Below are positions 15,554 to 21,962 of a stretch of DNA of 34,370 nucleotides, one piece after another. The stretch is taken from positions 1 through 34,370 of the IMG/VR virus record IMGVR_UViG_3300043466_000074, one strand, 5' to 3'. The notes beneath the pieces are model-generated. The model had not been told where the DNA came from, made no database searches, and worked only from the letters and a program-made list of their open reading frames with translations. This DNA comes from a virus. The translations under genes were made by a program, and so were the position numbers. The stretch's first letter is position 1, and every line of letters begins with the position of its first letter.

Positions 15554-15906
15554 TCCTTAAATTTAAAAACCTCTGCTGCGTTAAAGTTTACCTCGTGAGT
15601 ATTGTTGCTTTCAACGTGTGTCATTGATAACTGGCGAAGCTCATCAGGTGTAGCAATAAGCTTCATTAAACCCATTTGAAGAGTTGGATTATCTGATTTA
15701 TACCACTTAGATCGCATTGAAACTTTAATCTCTGTCTTGACTTTAGTTAATGCAGATTTTATAGAGTCGGATTCGTGTAATTTATGATTGTAAAATGTTT
15801 CTTTGCTACAAGGCAAGTAAGCAATAATATCCTCAAAAAAAAATAGTTTATACTTTTCTATCGCTTCTATTGATTGCTTCTCAAGTTCTAAATAATTATA
15901 AGCCAT
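15550..15906 (-). CDS. terS: Terminase small subunit
   Basis: A 118-residue protein directly before the large terminase gene, with GTGA overlap. The N-terminal half contains a helix-turn-helix-like segment (EDIIAYLPCSKETFYNHKLH). The rest (SALTKVKTEIKVSMRSKWYK, LMKLIATPDELRQL) fits small terminase subunits that bind the packaging site and regulate the large subunit. It overlaps the methyltransferase stop by 11 bases. Confidence 0.85.
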   Translation of the reverse strand: MAYNYLELEKQSIEAIEKYKLFFFEDIIAYLPCSKETFYNHKLHESDSIKSALTKVKTEIKVSMRSKWYKSDNPTLQMGLMKLIATPDELRQLSMTHVESNNTHEVNFNAAEVFKFKE

Positions 15907-17152
15907 AAGGTTGTCCGTTTTTCTTTATAACTAAACTTGGATCTAATTTTTGCATCCTTTCAACAATTACTTGGCAGTACTTTGGATCAAGTTCTGTTCC
16001 ATAACAAATGCGATTAATTTGATGTGCTGCCACCATAGTTGATCCTGAACCCAAGAATACATCAGCTACTAATTCTCCTGTTTTAGACGAGTTTTCAATT
16101 AATGGAGCAATTAATTTAATTGGTTTCATTGTTGGATGCACATCATTTCTTGAAGGTTTATCACAGTTGATAATAGTTGTTTTTCTTTTGTCAGATGTCA
16201 TTTCTTTTACAATTTCAAGCAATTCATTTTTGCTTAGCTTTTTAAAATCAACTTTATCTTCCATTACCGTTGTCTTTGTGCGATCATTTGTAAAATAATG
16301 AGCAGCTCCTTCTTTCCATCCATAAAGACAAGGTTCGTGTTTCCAATGATAATCTTGCCTTCCCATAACTAATGCATTTTTTACCCAGATTAAACATTGT
16401 TTTAATAATAATCCTGAATCCTTAAATGCTTGCCTAAAGTTTGCGCCTTCAGAATCTGCATGCCAAACATACCAAGCACCACCAGCCTTTGTGTAAGATC
16501 CTAATGAAGTATAGAAATCATAAAGAAATTGATAAAATGAGTCATTTGACATATTATCATTTTCAATTTTTAATCCTGTTCCACCTTCATAATTAACATT
16601 ATAAGGAGGATCTGTCATTACCATGTCACACAATTTATCGCCAAATAATTTGTCCCAACTTTCTACTTGTGTTGAACTTCCGCATAATAATTTATGATTC
16701 CCAATTTCAAATAAATCGCCTTCTACTATATCTGTTTCTATTGTTTCTGGTATTTCATAATTATCTTCTTCTGCAGTTGGTTCTTCAACAACATCATAAA
16801 CAGGTAAATCCAAACCCCAAGCTTCTAGTTCATCAGCATTCCATTCGTTTGCAAGCATATCCCAATCCCATTCGCCTCCGCTTGTATTGTCCTTAATTAA
16901 AAACTCTCTCTGCTTATCCTCTGGAAGATCCGTAACAATAACTGGTATCTCTTTTATTCCTGCTTCTTTGCAAGCTCTGAATCTCATATTGCCTCCTAAG
17001 ATTATCATATCCTTATTGACCACAATTGGTCTAATGGATAGCATTTCAGGAAAGTCTTTAATTGATTGTACTAGCTTTTTAAATTTATCATCCTTAATCA
17101 ATCTTGGATTATTAGGATTTAATTTTACTTCACTTATTTTTTTCAGTTCCAT
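15896..17152 (-). CDS. ParB-like domain fused to beta-type DNA methyltransferase
   Basis: A 418-residue protein. Residues 1 to about 115 are a ParB/sulfiredoxin-like domain (PNNPRLIKDDKFKKLVQSIK, then ILGGNMRFRACKEAGIKEIP with the GGNMR nucleotide-binding motif at 53-57). Residues about 140-415 are an N6-adenine/N4-cytosine methylase: DPPY at 181-184, HPTMKP at 339-344, FLGSG at 366-370. Catalytic motif before AdoMet motif is the beta-class order. Such phage enzymes protect DNA against host restriction or mark it for packaging; no cognate nuclease is seen, so it is an orphan. It starts at TAATG and lies directly before the terminase genes. Confidence 0.9.
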   Translation of the reverse strand: MELKKISEVKLNPNNPRLIKDDKFKKLVQSIKDFPEMLSIRPIVVNKDMIILGGNMRFRACKEAGIKEIPVIVTDLPEDKQREFLIKDNTSGGEWDWDMLANEWNADELEAWGLDLPVYDVVEEPTAEEDNYEIPETIETDIVEGDLFEIGNHKLLCGSSTQVESWDKLFGDKLCDMVMTDPPYNVNYEGGTGLKIENDNMSNDSFYQFLYDFYTSLGSYTKAGGAWYVWHADSEGANFRQAFKDSGLLLKQCLIWVKNALVMGRQDYHWKHEPCLYGWKEGAAHYFTNDRTKTTVMEDKVDFKKLSKNELLEIVKEMTSDKRKTTIINCDKPSRNDVHPTMKPIKLIAPLIENSSKTGELVADVFLGSGSTMVAAHQINRICYGTELDPKYCQVIVERMQKLDPSLVIKKNGQPYGL

Positions 17153-17514
17153 TAATGTTCGTTATATATTCTTCTTAATTCTCCTATCATATCTCTCCAG
17201 CACGATGGGCAGGATGATTCACGAAACGGAGTATTAAATACCGCTAAATAAATGCGTTGCAAATTTCTTTGAATACCTAAACTTAATGTATTTGGATTCG
17301 ATGCAAAGAATTCAGATAAATAAAGGTAATCATCCTCAGCTAAACAGTTCGGCTTTTTGTAAGGAAAGATTTTATTTAGTTTCTCTTTGCGTTCATCGCA
17401 TCCACAATCCCAATCTAATGCTTTAGATAATGCCTCAACTCCTGCTTTGATTCCTGTGGCTTCCGTGATTGCTTCAATCGTATCGCCTAGCCCTTTTGGT
17501 TTTCTTTTTGCCAT
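17152..17514 (-). CDS. Conserved phage protein with Cys pairs, unknown function
   Basis: A 120-residue protein. It begins MAKRKPKGLGDTIEAITEAT, followed by an amphipathic helix and CGCDERKEKLNKIFP; further Cys are at NCLAEDD and SSCPSCWRDM. The CxC, C and CxxC spacing suggests a zinc site, although I cannot name the family. It overlaps the sigma-like gene by 28 bases and ends in TAATG with the methyltransferase, so all three appear co-translated. A DNA-binding or adaptor role is possible. Confidence 0.7.
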   Translation of the reverse strand: MAKRKPKGLGDTIEAITEATGIKAGVEALSKALDWDCGCDERKEKLNKIFPYKKPNCLAEDDYLYLSEFFASNPNTLSLGIQRNLQRIYLAVFNTPFRESSCPSCWRDMIGELRRIYNEH

Positions 17515-17939
17515 TGCTTTAATTTTTGTTTACAACGTTGAATTGTTTCAAATATGTTCATTAATGAAATCCCTGAATCTTTTGACATTTTACGCATTGA
17601 CACATTGGTTGTAATGTAAATCAAATACATCTTTTTGTCGTACCAGTCCCACGTATTAATATAATCTAGGTATGGTTTTACAAAGTCAGCAACTTCTTCT
17701 TGATAATTATCTTCTTTTAAACTGTATTCTATTTCCTGTGTTATCTCTATTTTGTCTACTTTCTTTCTGTGTAGGTCCATTGTAAGTGATCGAAGCGTAA
17801 AATAAAAATAGGCTTCGTTTATTTGCTTACCGTGTACCCTAATGTATGCCTCCTGTACTATATCTTCTGCATAATTTTTCTCACCAAATCCTTCTACTAT
17901 TTTAATCCAGTGCCGATGGCGAGAATAAATTTTATCCAT
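17487..17939 (-). CDS. Sigma-70-like factor (region 2 and region 4 type)
   Basis: A 150-residue protein using the ATG at 17939, which forms TGATG with the preceding stop (a TTG at 17942 is the alternative). Residues about 20-50 (NYAEDIVQEAYIRVHG) match sigma region 2, and residues about 110-140 (NVSMRKMSKDSGISLMNIFE) form a region-4 helix-turn-helix, as in small ECF-like factors. It probably directs host RNA polymerase to late phage promoters, although homologues of this size can also be general DNA-binding proteins. It lies just before the packaging and structural genes, consistent with an early-to-late switch. Confidence 0.7.
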   Translation of the reverse strand: MDKIYSRHRHWIKIVEGFGEKNYAEDIVQEAYIRVHGKQINEAYFYFTLRSLTMDLHRKKVDKIEITQEIEYSLKEDNYQEEVADFVKPYLDYINTWDWYDKKMYLIYITTNVSMRKMSKDSGISLMNIFETIQRCKQKLKQWQKENQKG

Positions 17940-18127
17940 CAAAGATTGTACAATTCTTTTTTCACTCCTATAAAATCGGCTTGAAGATTTTTGTCTTCTT
18001 CCAGTTCGGCAAGTTTTCCGATAAAAAACTCAACCATATACAAAGCACAATCTTTTGCTTGTTCTTTATCTCCTGTAAAGAATAAGCAGTTGTTTACTAA
18101 GCTCTTTGCTTCTTCTGCGTGATTCAT
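17939..18127 (-). CDS. Small acidic helical protein, unknown
   Basis: A 62-residue protein (MNHAEEAKSLVNNCLFFTGD, then ALYMVEFFIGKLAELEEDKN). It is helical and acidic, with one Cys pair too far apart to define a site. Its ATG overlaps the preceding stop (ATGA) and its stop overlaps the sigma-like start. I recognise no function. Position suggests co-expression with the sigma-like factor. Confidence 0.6.
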   Translation of the reverse strand: MNHAEEAKSLVNNCLFFTGDKEQAKDCALYMVEFFIGKLAELEEDKNLQADFIGVKKELYNL

Positions 18128-18237
18128 TGGTTTTTCCGTATTTTCTTTGCCTTCTGAGCAACTTTGTATGCTAAGTAGAATATAACTATCAACTCAAACA
18201 AAACAAAGCCTACAATCGCAGTAATTAAATTATCCAT
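18124..18237 (-). CDS. Small single-pass membrane protein (37 aa)
   Basis: ATG at 18237, TGA ending at 18124 in an ATGA overlap with the next gene. It reads MDNLITAIVGFVLFELIVIF then LAYKVAQKAKKIRKNQ: one hydrophobic helix at about 4-23 and a strongly basic tail that should stay in the cytoplasm. It overlaps the DUF3310 stop by 8 bases. The role is unknown; modulation of a host membrane function is typical for such genes. Confidence 0.6.
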   Translation of the reverse strand: MDNLITAIVGFVLFELIVIFYLAYKVAQKAKKIRKNQ

Positions 18238-18439
18238 TGAACTTATCAAGTTCGTGTTCTAAATACCATTTTGCTTTTTCAATATCCTGCTTTTTGTTTG
18301 CTTTTCTATCAGCTCTCAAAATATATTTTACTGCGTTACCTAATGCAAAGTTCAATTCGTAGGCTTCAATAATATCTATTGCCTCAAATCCTTTGGCTTT
18401 GTAATGTTGTGGCGAATTAATCCATTCTATATTTTCCAC
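18230..18439 (-). CDS. DUF3310 (SaV-like) phage protein
   Basis: A 69-residue protein with the DUF3310 signature: NSPQHYKAKGFEAIDIIEAY, FALGNAVKYILRADRK, DIEKAKWYLEHELDKF. Many phages carry this family in early/nucleotide-metabolism regions; its biochemical role is uncertain. The start is a GTG at 18439 that overlaps the end of the HNH gene by 13 bases, with no nearby ATG. Confidence 0.8.
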   Translation of the reverse strand: MENIEWINSPQHYKAKGFEAIDIIEAYELNFALGNAVKYILRADRKANKKQDIEKAKWYLEHELDKFNG

Positions 18440-18906
18440 GCTAAATTTCTTTTAATTCTACTAATCATCACTTTTGATAAATTATATCTTTTACCAAGTA
18501 CAACTCCATTTTCACTACTATTCCTAATTTCATTTGCAATATCATAATTTATTTTAGCACAATGAACATCTTCAGGTTTTATCGGTTTTAAATGATACGC
18601 AGTTAAATGCTTTATAGAATCAAACCAATTATCTTGTGAAGTTCCAGCATATAAATGCGATGGATTACAACATTTACTATTTCCGCAACTATGACAAATC
18701 ATTTTCCCTTCAGGAATTTCGCCAATGTTTATTTCGTATGATAATCTGTGAGCTTTTAATGTTTTTAAATTATGTCTTAATTGCCCATAATTACCTCTCT
18801 TCATTAAAGAGCCTTTCCAATTCCAACATTCTTCATCAGATTTTTTGTCTATATATTTCCAAAATCTCTCAACTACGCTTTCTGGATGATTAACTAAGTC
18901 GCTCAT
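18427..18906 (-). CDS. HNH homing-type endonuclease
   Basis: A 159-residue protein using the ATG at 18906 (a GTG at 18912 would add two residues). The HNH_3-like core is at about 50-92: KAHRLSYEINIGEIPEGKMI, then CHSCGNSKCC, NPSHLYAGTSQDN, with C71, H72, C74, C79, H84 as metal or active-site residues. The C-terminal helix-turn-helix (NLSKVMISRIKRNLAW, about 142-158) would give site recognition. It is a free-standing gene inserted between two conserved small genes, as expected for a mobile endonuclease. Confidence 0.85.
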   Translation of the reverse strand: MSDLVNHPESVVERFWKYIDKKSDEECWNWKGSLMKRGNYGQLRHNLKTLKAHRLSYEINIGEIPEGKMICHSCGNSKCCNPSHLYAGTSQDNWFDSIKHLTAYHLKPIKPEDVHCAKINYDIANEIRNSSENGVVLGKRYNLSKVMISRIKRNLAWKI

Positions 18907-18929
18907 TGTCACAAAGTTTAAATAAAATT

Positions 18930-19274
18930 TTAATTAAAATCAATGTTTAATCCATAATTTTTCATAAGAATATGCAGTTGTGTATTTAAACCCTCTGCTC
19001 TGGTCCTATCCATTATCTCCATTTCCATACCAATACGAAAGAAATCCACCATTAATTTACCTGCTTGAAAGTATTGATCGCTTACCTCTGTATTTGGATC
19101 GCCTTGATATAGTCTTTGTTCTAGCTTTAATAAATCTTGAAGTAATCCGTTTGATTTGCTTTTAAGTGCTTGTTGATTAAATATACTTGGTCTAAAATCG
19201 CTTTCGATGTGATCGATTAAAGCGTTTAATAACCCGATATAAATTACAATCGTTTCTCTTTCTGTTAATTTCAT
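18930..19274 (-). CDS. Conserved small phage protein, unknown function
   Basis: A 114-residue helical protein (ERETIVIYIGLLNALIDHIE, KSNGLLQDLLKLEQRLYQGD, then FFRIGMEMEIMDRTRAE). Its start forms ATGA with the VRR-NUC stop. I recognise no named domain. Early-region position suggests a role linked to replication or recombination. Confidence 0.6.
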   Translation of the reverse strand: MKLTERETIVIYIGLLNALIDHIESDFRPSIFNQQALKSKSNGLLQDLLKLEQRLYQGDPNTEVSDQYFQAGKLMVDFFRIGMEMEIMDRTRAEGLNTQLHILMKNYGLNIDFN

Positions 19275-19621
19275 ATTTGGTTTAGCCTATATTTTTCTAG
19301 TAACGTAATACAATCCCCAACTGATTTGACAACTGCGTAATAATAACCGTGTGCAATAGCTTGCTTTTCAAACTCACGCTGGTATTCTGACTTGATTCCC
19401 TTTGGTGTTTTAACTTCTACAAAGATTCCATTCCATTTGTCGTTTGAAATCATCCAAAACATATCAGCAACACCACGCTTAACACCTTCCATTTTTAGTT
19501 TAACTGCTACCAGTAGATTTCGCTGCCCTCCGTTTGGTATTGCAAAGAATGGAAACTTTTCTGCTATATCTAAATACTTGCAAATCGCTACTTGTAGCTT
19601 GTGCTCTTCTTGGTTTCTCAT
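19271..19621 (-). CDS. VRR-NUC domain nuclease
   Basis: A 116-residue protein, taking the ATG at 19621 that forms TAATG (a TTG at 19630 is the alternative). The core (RGVADMFWMI, then IFVEVKTPKGIKSEYQREFE) has the D...ExK residues of PD-(D/E)XK nucleases of the VRR-NUC family. Phage members act as Holliday-junction or branched-DNA nucleases. It sits with replication genes and could resolve recombination intermediates before packaging. Confidence 0.85.
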   Translation of the reverse strand: MRNQEEHKLQVAICKYLDIAEKFPFFAIPNGGQRNLLVAVKLKMEGVKRGVADMFWMISNDKWNGIFVEVKTPKGIKSEYQREFEKQAIAHGYYYAVVKSVGDCITLLEKYRLNQI

Positions 19622-20376
19622 TATTCGCAAGGTTTTATTTCTCCAGTTGCAGTTAAGTAAGCCTTAAAGTCTGCTAAGTTTTCAATGAATTCTCGATAAC
19701 ATTGAGCTTTGCAAGCCATAATTAGTTCATCTTTGTCCTGATATTTAGGCAATAAGCTAGAATAAATACGCTTTTTATCTTCAACATTAGCCTCATATAT
19801 TCCAAACTGTACAATATAATCGTATAAAACGTGCAAGCCACCTGCAATCCAGTTCATTTTTATTGACCTTTCTTGACATCGCATCATTTCCTGAGCATAC
19901 ATATTTGCCGAATTAATAGCTGCCATCTTTAAATCTGCATCGCTTGGTTTTGATTTTGCGGGTTCTACTACTTTTGCATTAGCAACCTTGCGCATAACTT
20001 CATTCTTTTGTTCGATAAACTTACGAACCCAACCACAAAAATTAGATGAAGAAAAGAAAATCACATCATTTCCTGCTGAATTAAATTCACCGTTTAAACC
20101 TCGTTTTAAAGCGAGATTTATTTCATCGACAGATAGATGTCCAAACGATGCTATATCTTCCATTAAAACCAAAACTAAAGCCTTGTGTTCGTCATCTGGT
20201 AGTGGTTTTGATCCTAGCTTTATTTTAGCCAAAGATATTGAACGCATTGCAAGGTTCATCAAATCTTGTTCTGTAAGGCTTGAAATCTTTAAAGATGTTT
20301 GAGCTTCAACAACATCTTTCTCGTATCTGGATAGTCCAGATATTGCGCTACTTGTATGGATTAATGAAAGTTCCAT
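19621..20376 (-). CDS. Putative replication accessory protein, unknown family
   Basis: A 251-residue mostly helical protein. Segments include LGSKPLPDDEHKALVLVLME, INLALKRGLNGEFNSAG and SSNFCGWVRKFIEQKNEVMR. It lies between the replisome-organiser-like gene (overlap 29 bases) and the nuclease (TAATG). A helicase-loader-like role is possible from position and helical content, but no ATPase motif is visible, and I do not assign it to a family. Confidence 0.6.
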   Translation of the reverse strand: MELSLIHTSSAISGLSRYEKDVVEAQTSLKISSLTEQDLMNLAMRSISLAKIKLGSKPLPDDEHKALVLVLMEDIASFGHLSVDEINLALKRGLNGEFNSAGNDVIFFSSSNFCGWVRKFIEQKNEVMRKVANAKVVEPAKSKPSDADLKMAAINSANMYAQEMMRCQERSIKMNWIAGGLHVLYDYIVQFGIYEANVEDKKRIYSSLLPKYQDKDELIMACKAQCYREFIENLADFKAYLTATGEIKPCE

Positions 20377-21109
20377 TTTGTATTTCTTCGGTTAATTGGT
20401 CGTGAACATTTTTCAAACTTATTAAATTCTGTTGAAATTTACCTATTTCTTTTTTAGGCTCAACAGATCCTTTAGGTGCAAACAATCCTTGATAATTATT
20501 AGATATTGAATTGTTGATTGCAAGTTCCAATTCTAAATCAGATTTTGATTCCCATTCTTTAAACAATTGAGCCTTTCCAATTTCTGTGTACTTAGATTTT
20601 TTTTGTTTCTTATATTCAAACCATCTATTAAACAAAAGTTCACGTTCCGTAGGAATGTATTCAAATTCTTCTTGTTCTTTTTCTTCTTCTTTTTCTTTTT
20701 CTTTTTCTTTTTCTTTTTCTTCTTCTTTTTGTGGATGTGTATCTATACTGTATAGATACTCTATCAATACTCTATTCTTGACTTGCTTTAGCTCTTTTTC
20801 TACACAAGCCATTACTTTAGGGGAATTAGAGTCATTAAACTTAACCCAATTTAATAGAGCAATTTCATTGGTAGATTTACTCCATCTAATTTTATTCTTT
20901 TCCTGAAAGAAATCTATTAATTTCTGTACTGTTTCTGAGTTGTAACCAGTGTCAAAGCATATCTTTCTAATTGATGTTTCATAAATACCGCATTGCGTTG
21001 TCTTATCGTTTGTCATCAAGTACAGATAAAAGTACTTTTGCTCTGGTGTCAGCTCACCTACGAAAGAATCGCTCCAATAGGAAACCGATATTTTTCTAAA
21101 TGCTGCCAT
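20348..21109 (-). CDS. Replisome-organiser/DnaD-like replication initiation protein
   Basis: A 253-residue protein starting at the ATG at 21109, one base after the stop of the 56-residue gene; a TTG at 21130 is the upstream alternative. Residues 1-110 form a winged-helix initiation domain (AFRKISVSYWSDSFVGELTP, EQKYFYLYLMTNDKTTQC, GIYETSIRKICFDTGYNS). Residues about 128-150 are a Lys/Glu linker coded by a hexanucleotide repeat. The C-terminal part (NRWFEYKKQKKSKYTEIGKA, then a DnaD-like helix pattern) would contact other initiation factors. It probably binds the origin and recruits the host helicase. No phage polymerase or helicase is seen. Confidence 0.75.
   Translation of the reverse strand: MAAFRKISVSYWSDSFVGELTPEQKYFYLYLMTNDKTTQCGIYETSIRKICFDTGYNSETVQKLIDFFQEKNKIRWSKSTNEIALLNWVKFNDSNSPKVMACVEKELKQVKNRVLIEYLYSIDTHPQKEEEKEKEKEKEKEEEKEQEEFEYIPTERELLFNRWFEYKKQKKSKYTEIGKAQLFKEWESKSDLELELAINNSISNNYQGLFAPKGSVEPKKEIGKFQQNLISLKNVHDQLTEEIQNGTFINPYK
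20689..20724. repeat. Hexanucleotide tandem repeat (CTTTTT)n
   Basis: From 20689 to 20719 a C recurs every six bases with five T between (C at 20689, 20695, 20701, 20707, 20713, 20719). Minus-strand reading gives alternating GAA/AAG codons, hence the K/E linker of the replication protein. Slippage would change length in multiples of two residues without a frameshift. Confidence 0.85.
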
Positions 21110-21110
21110 A

Positions 21111-21281
21111 TTATTTATAAGTTTTATCAATAATATATTTAGCTATTAAATAAAATAACTCCCTTACAACCAATGGAGTCCATACACTATACCAACTCCA
21201 GTCAATTTGATTAGTTAATTTTAATGTTATTAAGATTAAAGTTAAAATCTCAATAAAACTTAAATGGTTTGAATTTCTCAT
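21111..21281 (-). CDS. Small membrane protein (56 aa)
   Basis: ATG at 21281 and TAA at 21111, one base before the next start. It reads MRNSNHLSFIEILTLILITL, KLTNQIDWSWYSVWTPLVVR, then ELFYLIAKYI and a basic end. Two hydrophobic stretches around IDWSWYSVWTP match the small phage proteins called 'transmembrane fragile-X-F'. It is the first gene after the attenuator-like RNA at 21290-21380, and so the first product of that operon. Confidence 0.6.
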   Translation of the reverse strand: MRNSNHLSFIEILTLILITLKLTNQIDWSWYSVWTPLVVRELFYLIAKYIIDKTYK

Positions 21282-21307
21282 TTTATTAAATAAAAAAAGC
21301 CAGACAT
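21278..21307 (-). other. Nine-codon leader frame in the terminator
   Basis: The frame reads MSGFFYLIK. Its ATG is beside the 3' arm of the terminator stem, it runs through the T-tract, and its TGA overlaps the ATG of the 56-residue gene as ATGA. Translation would require read-through of the terminator. It may be chance, but the exact overlap is of the type used throughout this genome. Confidence 0.3.
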
Positions 21308-21380
21308 TGCGTAGGAGTGCAAGCTGGCTTTGGTTTTTAACCCTATTTAATCACCTGAAAGCTCCTACCCTCTCAGTTGA
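21290..21380 (-). ncRNA. Structured leader RNA with kissing hairpin loops and terminator
   Basis: On the minus strand hairpin 1 is UCAACUGAGAG-GGUAGGAG-CUUUCAGGUGA (21380-21351; one A-G mismatch). A small GGUU-AAA-AACC hairpin follows (21342-21332). Hairpin 2 (21331-21296) has an outer stem AAAGCCAG/CUGGCUUU, an inner stem UUGC/GCAA and the 8-nt loop ACUCCUAC, followed by a U-tract. The loops GGUAGGAG and ACUCCUAC share 7 perfect complementary bases. With a TAnnTTTG box just upstream, transcription would give an RNA of about 90 nt ending here, or read through into the operon. Confidence 0.7.
21292..21331 (-). terminator. Intrinsic terminator (part of leader RNA)
   Basis: Minus-strand stem AAAGCCAG/CTGGCTTT (21331-21324 and 21303-21296) followed directly by four more T; the downstream arm and tract together hold seven T. 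It lies between the early operon end (21402) and the replication operon start (21281). Confidence 0.8.
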
Positions 21381-21386
21381 TTTATA

Positions 21387-21394
21387 CAAAGATA
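21387..21394 (-). promoter_or_regulatory. Promoter -7 box TATCTTTG
   Basis: Matches the Bacteroidota consensus TAnnTTTG. No clear -33 TTG element is seen in the AT-rich upstream sequence. A start near 21380 would begin the leader RNA at the foot of hairpin 1. Confidence 0.6.
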
Positions 21395-21406
21395 ATAATT
21401 ATTATC
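21391..21406. promoter_or_regulatory. Perfect 16-bp palindrome, candidate operator
   Basis: GATAATAATTATTATC is self-complementary over all 16 bases. It overlaps the upstream half of the TATCTTTG box and the stop of the gene at 21402. Placement suggests a dimeric repressor site, but an all-AT-rich palindrome can arise by chance. Confidence 0.45.
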
Positions 21407-21668
21407 TCATTTTACACACTCGCTTTTCAAAGATTCCAGCAAAGTGTGGGAAGTCTTGTTCAAACTTACGAGCGTAATCTGCCGTGTAATTATTATTAAT
21501 CTTAAACTCATCGTTGCGTTCTATTTTCGATTCCCAACGGATGCGTTCAAAAATTGCCTTAGCTCCTATCTTGTTCTGCCCTGCGCTTATTAACTGATAG
21601 GCATAGTGAACAAACTCTTTGTAAATTCTAGGATTTCTTTCGTTGTATTCTTGGAATGTTTCTCTCAT
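21402..21668 (-). CDS. Conserved phage protein (early region), unknown function
   Basis: An 88-residue protein using the ATG at 21668 (a TTG at 21680 is the alternative). It has the widely conserved phage pattern NPRIYKEFVHYAYQLISAGQ, IGAKAIFERIRWESKIERND, FKINNNYTADYARKFEQDFP. Members are common in siphovirus early regions but have no established role. It is the last gene of the early operon, with a promoter box just after its stop. Confidence 0.75.
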   Translation of the reverse strand: MRETFQEYNERNPRIYKEFVHYAYQLISAGQNKIGAKAIFERIRWESKIERNDEFKINNNYTADYARKFEQDFPHFAGIFEKRVCKMR

Positions 21669-21756
21669 CTGGTTTAACAAGTTTTAGTTTTATATAATTT
21701 TCACGTAAGGTTTTGGCAATATGTTCCTGCCATTGATTGAAAGTAATTTGATTCAT
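21628..21756 (-). CDS. Small basic protein (42 aa)
   Basis: ATG at 21756 in an ATGA overlap with the preceding stop, TAG at 21628 inside the next gene. It reads MNQITFNQWQEHIAKTLREN, then a basic end (PRIQRKKS). The overlap pattern supports expression, but the 41-base overlap with the next gene and short length keep confidence moderate. Function unknown. Confidence 0.5.
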   Translation of the reverse strand: MNQITFNQWQEHIAKTLRENYIKLKLVKPDERNIPRIQRKKS

Positions 21757-21962
21757 AGTTTTTCTATTTCTTGTTTAACTTCTTGCCAATAAGTAACTTC
21801 TGCTTGCGTATCATTATAAATTGATACTACTTTTAGTATCTCATCTACTGCAACTAATGCACAATTAATACATTTAACCCAATCATCGTCAAATACATCA
21901 TATCCAAATAATGATTGTTCAAATTTTAAAACAAGTTCATTTGCCTTTTTTTTTGGTGTCAT
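21753..21962 (-). CDS. Small phage protein (69 aa), unknown
   Basis: Helical 69-residue protein (PKKKANELVLKFEQSLFGYD, then CINCALVAVDEILKV, YWQEVKQEIEKL). I recall the 'KKANELVxKF' opening from other Bacteroidota phages, without a known role. ATGA overlaps are present at both ends. Confidence 0.65.
   Translation of the reverse strand: MTPKKKANELVLKFEQSLFGYDVFDDDWVKCINCALVAVDEILKVVSIYNDTQAEVTYWQEVKQEIEKL

Noticed and set aside
20674-20730. Repeat as CRISPR or iteron array
   Set aside because: The unit is a hexamer without spacers and lies in a coding linker.
12585-21130. TTG or GTG upstream starts (13124, 17942, 18912, 19630, 21130)
   Set aside because: A nearby ATG with stop/start overlap or one-base gap is available in most cases, and upstream extensions add two to seven residues of no evident value.
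21290-21380. Known riboswitch (TPP, purine, fluoride)
   Set aside because: Short matches such as CUGAGA or CUCCUAC occur but the conserved cores are missing and the two-loop layout differs.
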